Assembly: GCF_000526935.1 (NCBI RefSeq)
Contig: NZ_JAHA01000019.1
Location: 682,001-746,000 of the forward strand
Length of the DNA: 64,000 nt
Direction: 5' to 3'
From: Butyrivibrio sp. FCS014
Lineage (GTDB): Bacteria; Bacillota; Clostridia; Lachnospirales; Lachnospiraceae
In this document: in pieces, positions 52,871-61,762 of the stretch
Position numbering within the stretch: the first letter of the stretch is position 1
Layout of the letters: each line of letters starts with the position of its first letter
Translations under genes and position numbers: made by a program
The notes under the pieces: generated by a model
Told to the model about the DNA's origin: nothing
Databases searched by the model: none
The model's input: the letters and a program-made list of their open reading frames with translations, nothing else

Positions 52871-54238
52871 TTACTCAACCTTGGGAAGTGTAGCAAAGGA
52901 CTTCTGAAGCTCCTCATCAGTGGGAACGAAATCACTCATCTCGTGATCGTTGTACTTCTGATAAGCAACCATATCGAAGTATCCTGTTCCTGTAAGGCCG
53001 AATACGATGTTCTTCTCTTCGCCTGTCTCCTTGCATTTAAGCGCCTCATCGATGGCTACGCGGATAGCGTGGCTTGACTCGGGAGCGGGAAGGATACCCT
53101 CAACCCTTGCAAACATCTCAGCTGCCTCAAATACGGAAGTCTGCTCAACGCTTCTTGCTGTAAGGATTCCCTGATCGTAAAGCTCAGAAACAACGCTGCT
53201 CATACCATGATAACGAAGTCCGCCGGCATGGTTTGCTGAAGGAATGAATCCGCTTCCCAGAGTATACATCTTGGCAAGAGGACAAACCTTACCTGTATCA
53301 CAGAAATCATATGCATATACGCCTCTTGTAAGGCTCGGGCAGGATGCGGGCTCGACAGCAACAATCTCGTAATTGTTCTCTCCGCGAAGGATCTCGCCGG
53401 CGAAAGGAGAAATAAGTCCGCCAAGGTTTGATCCGCCGCCTGCGCAGCCGATGATCATGTCAGCCTTGATGCCGTATTTATCGAGCGCTGCCTTGGTCTC
53501 AAGACCGATAACAGACTGATGAAGCAGTACCTGAGATAAAACGGAGCCCAAAACATAGCGGTATCCCTCCTGAGAAACAGCAGCTTCAACCGCTTCGGAG
53601 ATGGCGCAACCAAGACTTCCTGTTGTTCCGGGGAACTCTGCGTTAATTCTGCGTCCAACCTCAGTCTCCATGGAAGGAGAAGGAGTTACCTTGGCACCAT
53701 AGGTCCTCATAACCTCACGTCTGAAAGGCTTCTGCTCGTAAGAAACCTTAACCATGTATACCTGGCAGTCCAGGTCAAAATATGAACAAGCCATTGAAAG
53801 AGCTGTTCCCCACTGACCGGCACCGGTCTCTGTGGTAACACCCTTAAGGCCCTGCTTCTTGGCATAATAAGCCTGAGCAATGGCTGAATTAAGCTTGTGG
53901 CTTCCTGAAGTATTGTTTCCCTCAAATTTGTAATAAATATGGGCTGGGGTACCAAGCTTCTCCTCAAGGCAATAAGCCCTTACAAGGGGTGAAGGACGGT
54001 ACATTCTGTAGAAGTTCCTGATTTCCTCAGGGATATCAATAAATCTTGAAGTATCATCCAGCTCCTGCTCAGCAAGCTCTTTGCAGAAAATGCCTGAAAG
54101 CTCATCCAGGGTAACCGGCTTTAATGTAGCGGGGTTAAGGATAGGCGCAGGTTTCTTCTTCATGTCGCCCCTTACGTTGTACCACTGCTTAGGCATTTCC
54201 GCTTCTTCAAGATAGATCTTGTATGGTATTTCGCTCAT
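52871..54238 (-). CDS. trpB: TrpB2-type tryptophan synthase beta chain-like enzyme
   Basis: A 455-residue pyridoxal-phosphate enzyme of the TrpB2 group, which joins indole and serine to make tryptophan (or acts as a salvage enzyme). The PLP lysine is in GSHKLNSAIAQAYY. ETGAGQWGTAL and the phosphate-binding GCAGGGSNLGG loop are present, and the N-terminal PRxxYNVRGDMKK extension marks TrpB2. The ATG at 54238 has GGAGGG eight bases upstream; an in-frame ATG at 54268 lacks one. No other trp gene is nearby, and no T-box was found in the ~98-base leader. Confidence 0.94.
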   Translation of the reverse strand: MSEIPYKIYLEEAEMPKQWYNVRGDMKKKPAPILNPATLKPVTLDELSGIFCKELAEQELDDTSRFIDIPEEIRNFYRMYRPSPLVRAYCLEEKLGTPAHIYYKFEGNNTSGSHKLNSAIAQAYYAKKQGLKGVTTETGAGQWGTALSMACSYFDLDCQVYMVKVSYEQKPFRREVMRTYGAKVTPSPSMETEVGRRINAEFPGTTGSLGCAISEAVEAAVSQEGYRYVLGSVLSQVLLHQSVIGLETKAALDKYGIKADMIIGCAGGGSNLGGLISPFAGEILRGENNYEIVAVEPASCPSLTRGVYAYDFCDTGKVCPLAKMYTLGSGFIPSANHAGGLRYHGMSSVVSELYDQGILTARSVEQTSVFEAAEMFARVEGILPAPESSHAIRVAIDEALKCKETGEEKNIVFGLTGTGYFDMVAYQKYNDHEMSDFVPTDEELQKSFATLPKVE

Positions 54239-54342
54239 ATAACTTCCCTCCAAATCTTGCTTGTACATGGGCCGGATTGGCCTTCAAAAGAGTTGCTCTC
54301 TCTGCGCTGATGGCTCATTGTCTTTTCCGACACCTATATACC

Positions 54343-54371
54343 ATCATAGCTTGAATAAAGTCTTCGGTCAA
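54343..54371 (-). promoter_or_regulatory. trpB2 promoter
   Basis: Minus-strand -35 TTGACC (54366-54371), 17-base spacer, -10 TATGAT (54343-54348). The ~98-base leader contains two small hairpins (TGTC/GACA and GGCC/GGCC) but no recognised riboswitch. The rest of 54239-54472 shows nothing else. Confidence 0.65.
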
Positions 54372-54472
54372 TGAAAATTTTATTGCTTTAACGTGGTGGA
54401 GTGGGCTGTCTCGTCACTCGCACGTAATGGAGCTTAATACCTTCGCTGATCAGGTGTACGGAACATATACAT

Positions 54473-55096
54473 TTATCTGTCATTGACATGGTCACCGATC
54501 AGCTTCTCCATCCATACCATGTTGTACCATCTGCCAAATTTGTAGCCACACTTGTGGAACTCACCCACCATGCTGTATCCAAGCCTCTCGTGGAATTTCA
54601 CGCTGTCAAAGGTAAGGTGCTCATCCTCTTCTTCCGGGTATCCGATGCAGGCGTTCAGGTTAAGGATTCCCTGAGCTTTCAGCCGCTTCTCCAGCTCCTT
54701 GTAGAGCATTCTTCCAATGCCGCCTCTTCGCAGGTCCTTATCAACATAGATAGTTGTCTCAACGCTGTACTGATAAGCCTCTCTATCCTTGAAAACACCC
54801 GCGTAGGCATAGCCGATGATCCTGCCATTACCGCTGTCTTCTTCATCCGGGGTTCCTGCAGTGACTTCATCGCTGTCCTTCTCCACTGCAACAATATACG
54901 GGTACTTCTTAAGGATATTCTCAATCCTGCCTCTGAATTCCTCCTCGGATGGCACATCATATTCGAAAGTAATTGCCGTGTCCGTCACGTAGTATTCGTA
55001 TATCTTAAGCAACCCTGCCGCGTCATCAGGCGTAGCTGTGCGAATCGTAATAACCTTATCTGATTTGTTCATGCTGTCGTCTCTCGTATCCTTCAT
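54473..55096 (-). CDS. GNAT-family N-acetyltransferase
   Basis: A 207-residue protein resembling phosphinothricin-type acetyltransferases. IRTATPDDAAGLLKIYEYYV opens the fold, the acetyl-CoA loop is LRRGGIGRMLYKELEKRL near residue 127, and NLNACIGYPEEEDEHLTFDSVKFHERLGY follows. A small acidic insertion (VTAGTPDEEDSGNGR) lies between strands. It would transfer acetyl from acetyl-CoA to an amino group of an unknown small molecule. AAAGGG nine bases upstream supports the ATG at 55096. Confidence 0.88.
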   Translation of the reverse strand: MKDTRDDSMNKSDKVITIRTATPDDAAGLLKIYEYYVTDTAITFEYDVPSEEEFRGRIENILKKYPYIVAVEKDSDEVTAGTPDEEDSGNGRIIGYAYAGVFKDREAYQYSVETTIYVDKDLRRGGIGRMLYKELEKRLKAQGILNLNACIGYPEEEDEHLTFDSVKFHERLGYSMVGEFHKCGYKFGRWYNMVWMEKLIGDHVNDR

Positions 55097-55202
55097 GTAT
55101 TCAATTTACCCTTTCAAGCTAGTATAGCACTAATCATCAGAACGCAAAACGACTTTGAGATTTCTCTCAAAGCCGTCGCTAAAATCAACTATTCATATCG
55201 TC

Positions 55203-57023
55203 TCAAAGAATTATATATCCCAGCACTTTGGCAAGATTAAGGTAGCCGCAGTATCCGTCCTTATCAAGAAGGCTGCTGATATCGGTGCCTCTGGGGATGA
55301 ATACTCTGATCTTCTGGCCATTGTAGGTGAAGATCAGCTCAATGTCGATATTTCCTTTTTCTGCAAAAGCCTGAAGCATCGCTGTATCGAGGCACGAAAC
55401 TCTGTCGGTCTCAATTCGAAGAACACCGTCATCGGGAGTTGCTGCAATGTTCTCTATGATCGCATCCTTCATCTGAGCAGGTGTGATCTCTGTAAGGTTG
55501 AGACTGACCACTCTTGCGGGAGTTACTGCATCTGCTGCATCTTCTGTCACTACAGGAGCTGCCATAGAACCATCTGTAACCACGATGGGCTGAGGATCAG
55601 CTTCGCCCTCTGTCTCAACATTAACCGTCTCACCTGTGGCATCCTCTATGGTCTTCTTAAGAATATAGAGATCCAGACCTCCAAAACAGCCTTCCTTCAA
55701 TCTGACTGTATAGGTCCCGTCTTCATTCCTGGTGATTACAGCAGCCTGGCTTCCTTTAAGATAATAGCCATCCTTAACAGTTACTGTAGCAGACTCGCTG
55801 CTCTTTATGGTCTTCTGATCTGTTAATCCGGGATGAGTATTGGCCTCAACTTCCCCTGCCTTATCGCCGTCATGGACCTTAATAATATAATTGATGGCAT
55901 TTAAAATATAGCCTATCTGCTCTGCTTTATCTTCGTTGGATAAGGACTCTCCGCCGATACCTACTATATGATCCTTGTCTTTAGCTTCAAGTTTATAAAC
56001 TACTATAACGGTCTCACCGGCGTTGTCGTCTGTATCTGCCTCGGACTCATCATCCGAATCATCCTGCTCCTCTGAGTCTTCCGAGTCATTAGAGTTTTCC
56101 GGATTTAATTCAGGGGGATAGAAATACAATGCATAGCCGTAATCATTATCCTTACCTGTTGCCTTTACGGTGCCGTCCACAACAACATAATAGTCACCGT
56201 TTCTATATGACATGTCCATGCCTACGCCGATATAATCCGCTGTAACATCACCATTTACTATTGCTGTACCGCTGCCTTCATATATGACAACGCCGCTTTC
56301 TCTGGTGGTAATATTGCCATTTACAATAGCTGTGGCATCATTTCCTACCACAACGCCATTTCTTATGATCCTTGAATCGCTTCCTTCCGGAATGCCCTTT
56401 TTATTGTCGCAGATATTTCCTCCGACTGTAACCGTTGCTTCGTCGTCACTCCAGACTCCCACCGCAGCGGAGGTCACGTCGCCTGCAACAGTAACTGCAG
56501 TCCCTTTACCGGATGCATTCACGCCTTGGTCTACGCCAAAGACTTTTCCGCCAACAATGACCTTTGATCCCTCAAAAGCACCAATGCCCGTCTTCCATGC
56601 TTCTACATCCCCGGTGATATTTACAACAGAGCCGTCGTCTGCCAGGATTCCGCCGGCATTGGAAATAACGTCGTTACCGACTGTAACCTTGCCTCCCTGT
56701 TTATTAGTACCACCAGAGCCATTGTTGATCGCCACAACAGCATAGCTTGTTTGAGTCTGGTCATAGATTTCCTGATGATTTACACTTCCGCTGACAGAAA
56801 CTTCACCGCCATTTACGGCTCCTACAGCGCACTCCGCCGTACCTTCGTAGTTCACATCACCTGCAACCTCAACTCTTTCAGGCCCCTTAACACCGGTTCC
56901 ATCCGCTATCACAGGGGGCTGAATCTGATCATCATTAGCAAGGGAAGTAACAGATGTCATGGATACTACCATGGCAAAAGAAACAACGGCAGAAATTACC
57001 TTGAGTGACTTGTTTTTATACAT
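55203..57023 (-). CDS. secreted protein with beta-helix-like repeats
   Basis: A 606-residue protein from the ATG at 57023 (AGGAG eight bases upstream). The signal peptide (SLKVISAVVSFAMVVSMTSVTSLA) ends near residue 28. Residues ~45-290 contain about ten degenerate ~22-25-residue repeats of the form VTVxGDVxSxxxGVxxxDG, like rungs of a right-handed beta-helix. An extremely acidic stretch (Asp/Glu/Ser) lies near 300-325, then a C-terminal region of unknown fold to ~600. No LPXTG or surface-layer motif was seen. It probably is an extracellular or surface protein. I do not recognise the family. Confidence 0.8.
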   Translation of the reverse strand: MYKNKSLKVISAVVSFAMVVSMTSVTSLANDDQIQPPVIADGTGVKGPERVEVAGDVNYEGTAECAVGAVNGGEVSVSGSVNHQEIYDQTQTSYAVVAINNGSGGTNKQGGKVTVGNDVISNAGGILADDGSVVNITGDVEAWKTGIGAFEGSKVIVGGKVFGVDQGVNASGKGTAVTVAGDVTSAAVGVWSDDEATVTVGGNICDNKKGIPEGSDSRIIRNGVVVGNDATAIVNGNITTRESGVVIYEGSGTAIVNGDVTADYIGVGMDMSYRNGDYYVVVDGTVKATGKDNDYGYALYFYPPELNPENSNDSEDSEEQDDSDDESEADTDDNAGETVIVVYKLEAKDKDHIVGIGGESLSNEDKAEQIGYILNAINYIIKVHDGDKAGEVEANTHPGLTDQKTIKSSESATVTVKDGYYLKGSQAAVITRNEDGTYTVRLKEGCFGGLDLYILKKTIEDATGETVNVETEGEADPQPIVVTDGSMAAPVVTEDAADAVTPARVVSLNLTEITPAQMKDAIIENIAATPDDGVLRIETDRVSCLDTAMLQAFAEKGNIDIELIFTYNGQKIRVFIPRGTDISSLLDKDGYCGYLNLAKVLGYIIL

Positions 57024-57137
57024 AAGCAGAACTCCTTTTCTTTTTATGTTTAACAACTGAACAATGCCACTTAATATAACTACATTTTGCCAGGTAAAAT
57101 CAATGTTGATTAACTTAAATAAATGTAAACAATAAAT

Positions 57138-57190
57138 AAAGCCGGAAGTTTAGCGGGCATCGCGTATGCACCGCCATCAGCTTCCGGCCT
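57138..57190 (-). terminator. probable terminator after the PAS-GGDEF-EAL region or before it
   Basis: GCCGGAAG (57141-57148) pairs with CTTCCGGC (57181-57188), with an inner GCGG/CCGC stem. The T-run on the minus strand is short (TTTATTTATT). It lies between the EAL gene's stop at 57233 and the secreted protein, so it would end the EAL transcript. Confidence 0.6.
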
Positions 57191-57232
57191 CTTATCTGCT
57201 ATTACTTATCTGTTACCTCTTATCTTCTCTTC

Positions 57233-58969
57233 TTACTCCTCCACCTTCTCCCAGGTAAGTCCCTTGGCCTCGGTGCTGCGTCTTGTTTCCTCCATAGGCA
57301 TGGGCTTACCAAAGAAGTATCCTTGCGCCCTCTCGCATCCTATATCCTTAAGGAAATTATAGTGCTCCTCGGACTCCACGCCCTCACAAAGTGGCGATAC
57401 ACCCATAGCCTTGGCAGCCTTCACAACGTAAGTTATAACCTTACCTGTGCGCTCGTTTCTGGCATAGCTTCTAAGGAATACCATATCCAGCTTAAGTACA
57501 TCGAAATTGTACTCGGCAATGGTATTGAGAGATGAATAGCCGCTTCCGAAATCATCGATCCAGATATGATAACCCATTTCTCTCATCCGGTTACATTCAG
57601 CTTTGATATAACCTATATTCTCGCTTACCGCGCTCTCGGTGATCTCAAGATCCAGCATGTTTCTGGGAACATCATATTCCTCACGGGTAGCCTCAACTAT
57701 ATTGAAGATATCGCACAGTTCAAAGTCCATCCTGGAAATGTTGATGGATATGGGCACCAGAGCCTCCCCTGCCTCTCTAAGGGCACAGTAATCCTGGCAA
57801 ACCTTCTTTACCACAAAGCTGTCCACAAGATGGATCAGATGATACTGCTCAAGAGTTTCTATAAATTCTCCCGGAGAAAGCATTCCCGCCTTGGGATCAA
57901 GCCATCTAACCAGTGCCTCGTAGCCGCAGATCTCACCGGTGGCCACTCTGATAACAGGCTGGTAAAAGACCTTGATGTACTCATTCTCTATTGCTTCTTC
58001 CACATGGTCGATAACAAACTGCTGACGCCTTAGATCGTCCCTTAAAAGCTCGTCATAGATGCAGTAGTTAACGTCATGTCTGTTCTTGATGCTGTTGCAG
58101 GCAAGACGGGCATGGTCGCAGGCAAGACCCACTTCAGCCCTTCTGTCATCAAGATAGTAGATTCCCGCTTTCATCCTTACTCGCTTATTGACGTCGGGAC
58201 TCTGCAGAAGGATCTTATATACATTCTCTACCTTCTTCACTATATCGTCCTGATCTCCGGTTGAGCATACAACGAAGTGATCATCCGAAAATCTGGAAAT
58301 GATTGCATTCTCAAAGGTATTGATCAGAGCCTTTGCCAGATCGCACAACAGCTCATCTCCAAGTACGAAGCCGTTTCGCTCGTTAAACAATTTGAAATTA
58401 GGTATATCAAAATGGATAAATGAGATCTCTTCCCTCCAGCTTTCAGGCGATGCCAAAAAGGCCTGAACCCGCTGGTAGAAGAAAGACATATTCAGAAGCC
58501 CCGTAAGGCCGTCAGTTTCCTGACTTGCAGACAGAATCTCTGCTTCCGCCAAAGAATTGCGGTTTTTGTTCTGATATTCGTTCTGGTCCACGTCCACGAT
58601 AAAGACGTAGAAATAGCTCTTTCCGTTAAAGGCATGCATAAGATGACCGAAGTCCTCTACATAATGCACTTCACCCTGTTTGTTTACGATGCGGTAGCGG
58701 ACATAGTCATGTCTCTTTTCCCCAAACAGGGTCTGAGCCTGGATCTGGTTCTCGATCTTGTGAAGATCGTCGGGATGTACCATACCCTTGAAGGTTCCGC
58801 CGACATGTTCAATAAATTCCTCATAGGAATCACACCCAAACATACTTACTATGTTGGGCTCGGCAAAAACGATCTTCTCGTCGCCTCCCGCTTCGTAGAT
58901 AAAGAATCCCCCCGGAAGATCCAAAGGAATCACACCATTAGTCACGGTACTGAAATACTCTTTTCTCAT
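57233..58969 (-). CDS. PAS-GGDEF-EAL protein, probable cyclic di-GMP phosphodiesterase
   Basis: A 578-residue protein. A PAS sensor domain occupies about residues 20-130 (FYEAGGDEKIVFAEPNIVSMF, FKGMVHPDDLHKIENQ). The GGDEF domain is degenerate (SDDHF near residue 230, so probably inactive as a cyclase). The EAL domain looks complete: EALVRWL near 352, LDLEITESAV, DDFGSGYSS, KLDMVFL and CEGVESEEH. It should break down cyclic di-GMP in response to the PAS signal. GAGGTGA precedes the ATG. It follows the TPR lipoprotein gene by 47 bases. Confidence 0.92.
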   Translation of the reverse strand: MRKEYFSTVTNGVIPLDLPGGFFIYEAGGDEKIVFAEPNIVSMFGCDSYEEFIEHVGGTFKGMVHPDDLHKIENQIQAQTLFGEKRHDYVRYRIVNKQGEVHYVEDFGHLMHAFNGKSYFYVFIVDVDQNEYQNKNRNSLAEAEILSASQETDGLTGLLNMSFFYQRVQAFLASPESWREEISFIHFDIPNFKLFNERNGFVLGDELLCDLAKALINTFENAIISRFSDDHFVVCSTGDQDDIVKKVENVYKILLQSPDVNKRVRMKAGIYYLDDRRAEVGLACDHARLACNSIKNRHDVNYCIYDELLRDDLRRQQFVIDHVEEAIENEYIKVFYQPVIRVATGEICGYEALVRWLDPKAGMLSPGEFIETLEQYHLIHLVDSFVVKKVCQDYCALREAGEALVPISINISRMDFELCDIFNIVEATREEYDVPRNMLDLEITESAVSENIGYIKAECNRMREMGYHIWIDDFGSGYSSLNTIAEYNFDVLKLDMVFLRSYARNERTGKVITYVVKAAKAMGVSPLCEGVESEEHYNFLKDIGCERAQGYFFGKPMPMEETRRSTEAKGLTWEKVEE

Positions 58970-59016
58970 AGGTCACCTCACTGTTCCCAAGTGCAATGAA
59001 TGGTTACCGCTGCCTC

Positions 59017-60066
59017 TCACCTTGTGGAGAGGAAAATATTCTCCCTGACTGCTTTTTCATCGTCCGAATAAGTAGACAGATATGTCTCCATAAGCGATGA
59101 AGCTGTTTCAAAATCTCCCATATATTCATAGGCCGTTATCTTATTCATCATAAGGGCCTGTTGAAGCGCTTTGTCCTCCAGTGCAAGACCGGATTCAAAG
59201 GAAGCTACCGCTCCCTGATAATCGCCCTGTCTTATCTGACACATTCCCAGCTGATTGAAAACAAGCGCACTGGTAGGGTCCTCATTAAGATAGGTCTTAT
59301 ATACACTTATTGCATAATTGTAGTCGCCCTGTTTCTCGCCGGTCTGTCCCAGCATTACCACCACAGGCTCTTTTTCCTGGTTGCGCTCGTTCCTTGCAGC
59401 CTCAAGATAGCTCTGGGCGTCGGCATTGTTCCCCAGGTAAAAAGACATCTGCCCCTTTTCAAAGTTGGTCATAAAGTCCGAGCCGTTGTCCATGGCCTTC
59501 TGCAGGATGGAAATTCCCTCGTCCTCATATCCGTTCTCCGCAAGGGACTTATAGATCAGAATGATGGTGGCATAGTCCTTGGGATTCATGGCGATAGCCT
59601 TTGAAAAATCCGAATATCCTGCATCATGATCCCCCGAGGCCAGCTCCGCCGTTCCCCTTAGATAATAGGCTGCGCTGTCCTTGCCCTTCAGGGCGATGAT
59701 GGCATCGTACACCTCCTTGGCCTTGGTAAACTCACCGCGCTTGATGAATGCATCCGCAAGGTAGTAGTTGGTGTCAAAGTCCATATCGTCCACAAGCCCG
59801 TTATCGGAGGCAAGGGAAGACATCAGCTCGTCTACGGCAGCATCATACTCGCCGCTGTAAAGATAGGCGATTCCTCTTCCCCTGTGTATAAGGGTCATAT
59901 CCTCGCCGTTCTCCTCAGCAGCAGTAAAGCTGTCTAAAGCGTTCTGATACTCGTGACTCTCAATGTACGAAAAACCTGAGTCTATATTATGTCTGCCGGC
60001 AAGGCTCCCGCAGCCTCCCAGCAAAAAAGTCGTTAAAAAGAGCGCAATGACCACTCTGTACTTCAT
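59017..60066 (-). CDS. TPR-repeat lipoprotein
   Basis: A 349-residue protein with a lipoprotein signal (KYRVVIALFLTTFLLGGCG, cysteine near residue 19). It has about eight tetratricopeptide repeats (for example GRGIAYLYSGEYDAAVDEL, YLRGTAELASGDHDAGYSDF, FNQLGMCQIRQGDYQGAV). It should sit on the outer face of the membrane and hold protein partners; the partner is unknown. It follows ridA by 40 bases with GGGGGAG before its ATG. Confidence 0.87.
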   Translation of the reverse strand: MKYRVVIALFLTTFLLGGCGSLAGRHNIDSGFSYIESHEYQNALDSFTAAEENGEDMTLIHRGRGIAYLYSGEYDAAVDELMSSLASDNGLVDDMDFDTNYYLADAFIKRGEFTKAKEVYDAIIALKGKDSAAYYLRGTAELASGDHDAGYSDFSKAIAMNPKDYATIILIYKSLAENGYEDEGISILQKAMDNGSDFMTNFEKGQMSFYLGNNADAQSYLEAARNERNQEKEPVVVMLGQTGEKQGDYNYAISVYKTYLNEDPTSALVFNQLGMCQIRQGDYQGAVASFESGLALEDKALQQALMMNKITAYEYMGDFETASSLMETYLSTYSDDEKAVRENIFLSTR

Positions 60067-60106
60067 TCAAACACTCCCCCTTAAGTAATCGCGCTAAAAT
60101 TGCGTT

Positions 60107-60484
60107 TTACCCAAGGTATGCTATTACTTCCACCTCGCAAAGTACGTTTCTGGGCAGCTGCTTAACTGCAACGCAGCTTCTGGCAGGCTTGCCTGTAAAG
60201 TACTTCTCATAAACCGCATTAAATGCAGAAAAATCAGCCATCTCAGCTAAATAGCAGGTAGTCTTTACAACGTGCTCATAGTCTGTTCCGGCCTCTTTAA
60301 GGATCTCGCCGATATTCCTGCAAACCACGTCTGCCTGATCGGTTATGGTGTTTGTATCAATTTCTCCGTCTGCGGGGTTAATGGGAATCTGTCCTGATGC
60401 AAAAAGAAATCCCCCTGCCTTGATGGCCTGTGAATAAGGTCCAATTGCTGCAGGTGCCTTATCTGTAGAAATATACTCCAACAT
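60107..60484 (-). CDS. ridA: RidA-family enamine/imine deaminase
   Basis: A 125-residue protein that hydrolyses reactive enamines and imines made by PLP enzymes such as threonine dehydratase. AAIGPYSQAI near the start, ASGQIPINP, and the active-site arginine in ARSCVAVKQLP followed by EVEVIAYLG are all present. The ATG at 60484 is preferred because AGGAGG lies seven bases upstream; an ATG two codons earlier is too close. It overlaps the stop of the small gene 60487-60729. Confidence 0.92.
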   Translation of the reverse strand: MLEYISTDKAPAAIGPYSQAIKAGGFLFASGQIPINPADGEIDTNTITDQADVVCRNIGEILKEAGTDYEHVVKTTCYLAEMADFSAFNAVYEKYFTGKPARSCVAVKQLPRNVLCEVEVIAYLG

Positions 60485-60486
60485 GA

Positions 60487-60729
60487 TCATTCCTCCTCAC
60501 TGTCGAAAACGGCAGTCACATAGAACCCCCTGTCGTTCTCCTCAACCTTGGTGACGACCCCGTTTCTCTCCAGCATTCTCTCCCTGAAGGGAAAATTACC
60601 TGACATAGCCAGTGACGGGTCAATTGTGTAGTAATAGTTACTTGGCAGAACGCCTTCCGTAACATGCACAGGATCACCCTCGTGAAGCAATCCCGGACGT
60701 TCCATTTTAAAAATCATTTCCCTAGACAT
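60487..60729 (-). CDS. small protein of unknown function
   Basis: An 80-residue, acidic, soluble protein with AGGTGA before its ATG. It contains LPSNYYYTIDPSLAMSGNFP and ends VFDSEEE. It lies 8 bases after the SGNH gene and its stop codon sits next to the ridA start, so all three are co-transcribed. I do not recognise it. Confidence 0.65.
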   Translation of the reverse strand: MSREMIFKMERPGLLHEGDPVHVTEGVLPSNYYYTIDPSLAMSGNFPFRERMLERNGVVTKVEENDRGFYVTAVFDSEEE

Positions 60730-60737
60730 TTATTTTA

Positions 60738-61727
60738 TCACCTTATTATTCCATTATGAAGTAAAAACTCGTGCCATCTCTCATAGGAAGAAGCCTTAAG
60801 ATGGACATCGTCAAAGGTCAGGCTGTCGTCGAGATTTCCCTCTCCGTCGTCCACCGCTTCGTTCATATCAATGTAAAAGATATCGTGGTTATCCGCCAGC
60901 TCTGCAATGGCCGCATTTCTGGCGTCGATGTTGCCGTTGTTAAAGAACTTGTCCACGCTGCTCTTGGCCTTGGTAACATGCATGATGCCCTGGATATAGA
61001 TAATGGCATCCGGCTGCAGCTCCCTTATCTTGTCTATAACTTCGCTGTAGGCATTTTTGAAGTACTCCTCATTGCCCGTTCCGATCTCGTTGATGCCAAG
61101 CATGATGTAGATTTTGCCGTACTGCTGCTTGGTAAGTGCTTCCTCCAGATTCATCTTGCCGTCATCGGTCTTTATGAAATCCTTGGTCATGCAGTCATAG
61201 ATCGTCAAAGAAACTTTAGCATAAAAGGTAGCTCTTGTATCCAGCGCTTCGCAGTACTCGGACAGTCCCACGGTTCTGGAATCTCCGATGAAAAGCGCGT
61301 CCGTAAAGTAGTCATCATCAACGTCGGTAAACTCGTAAACCTCATCTTCGGCGCTGTTGCCGGAGACATCAAAGGTCCCGTCGTTTCCTGATAAGTCAAA
61401 AGAGCTGTTTCCGGAAATATCAGCATCTTCCTGCTGTACTTCCTCTGGGGAGCTCTCATTTGAAGCGCCATCACCCGGCTCGCTTTCCTCTTCCGGCGGT
61501 ATTTCCTCAGTGCTTAAGGATTCATCAGGCTCTTCTCCCGTGGTCCAGGGATAGATCCCCATGGAAGCGGCCTTGAAAACCCTGGCAATGGCCGGCTCAT
61601 CAGGTCCCTCGTCCCCGCTTCCCACATCTGCGTAGGCGGTGTCCTTAAAGGCAAAGGAAATGACCGATAAAATTATCGCGGTTGTCCCGATCCCCACAAG
61701 AAGGGGACAGTCTCTTAACAGTTTCAT
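60738..61727 (-). CDS. membrane-anchored SGNH hydrolase
   Basis: A 329-residue protein from the ATG at 61727 (GGAG upstream; the frame opens at a GTG at 61733). An N-terminal membrane helix (PLLVGIGTTAIILSVISFAF) precedes an acidic, Ser/Glu-rich linker (~35-125). The SGNH domain has block I FIGDSRTVG near residue 145, block III GINEIG, and block V DDVHLKASSYERW. Together with the MBOAT protein encoded just upstream it probably adds or moves O-acetyl groups on a surface glycan outside the cell, as AlgJ/AlgX or PatB do (family knowledge). Confidence 0.87.
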   Translation of the reverse strand: MKLLRDCPLLVGIGTTAIILSVISFAFKDTAYADVGSGDEGPDEPAIARVFKAASMGIYPWTTGEEPDESLSTEEIPPEEESEPGDGASNESSPEEVQQEDADISGNSSFDLSGNDGTFDVSGNSAEDEVYEFTDVDDDYFTDALFIGDSRTVGLSEYCEALDTRATFYAKVSLTIYDCMTKDFIKTDDGKMNLEEALTKQQYGKIYIMLGINEIGTGNEEYFKNAYSEVIDKIRELQPDAIIYIQGIMHVTKAKSSVDKFFNNGNIDARNAAIAELADNHDIFYIDMNEAVDDGEGNLDDSLTFDDVHLKASSYERWHEFLLHNGIIR

Positions 61728-61762
61728 TAACACACTCCAAAGCCTCTTTTCAAGGCTTTAAC

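Noticed and set aside
54239..54472. T-box or other tryptophan riboswitch before trpB2
   Set aside because: No AGGGTGG-type T-box sequence and no terminator/antiterminator pair were found in the short leader.
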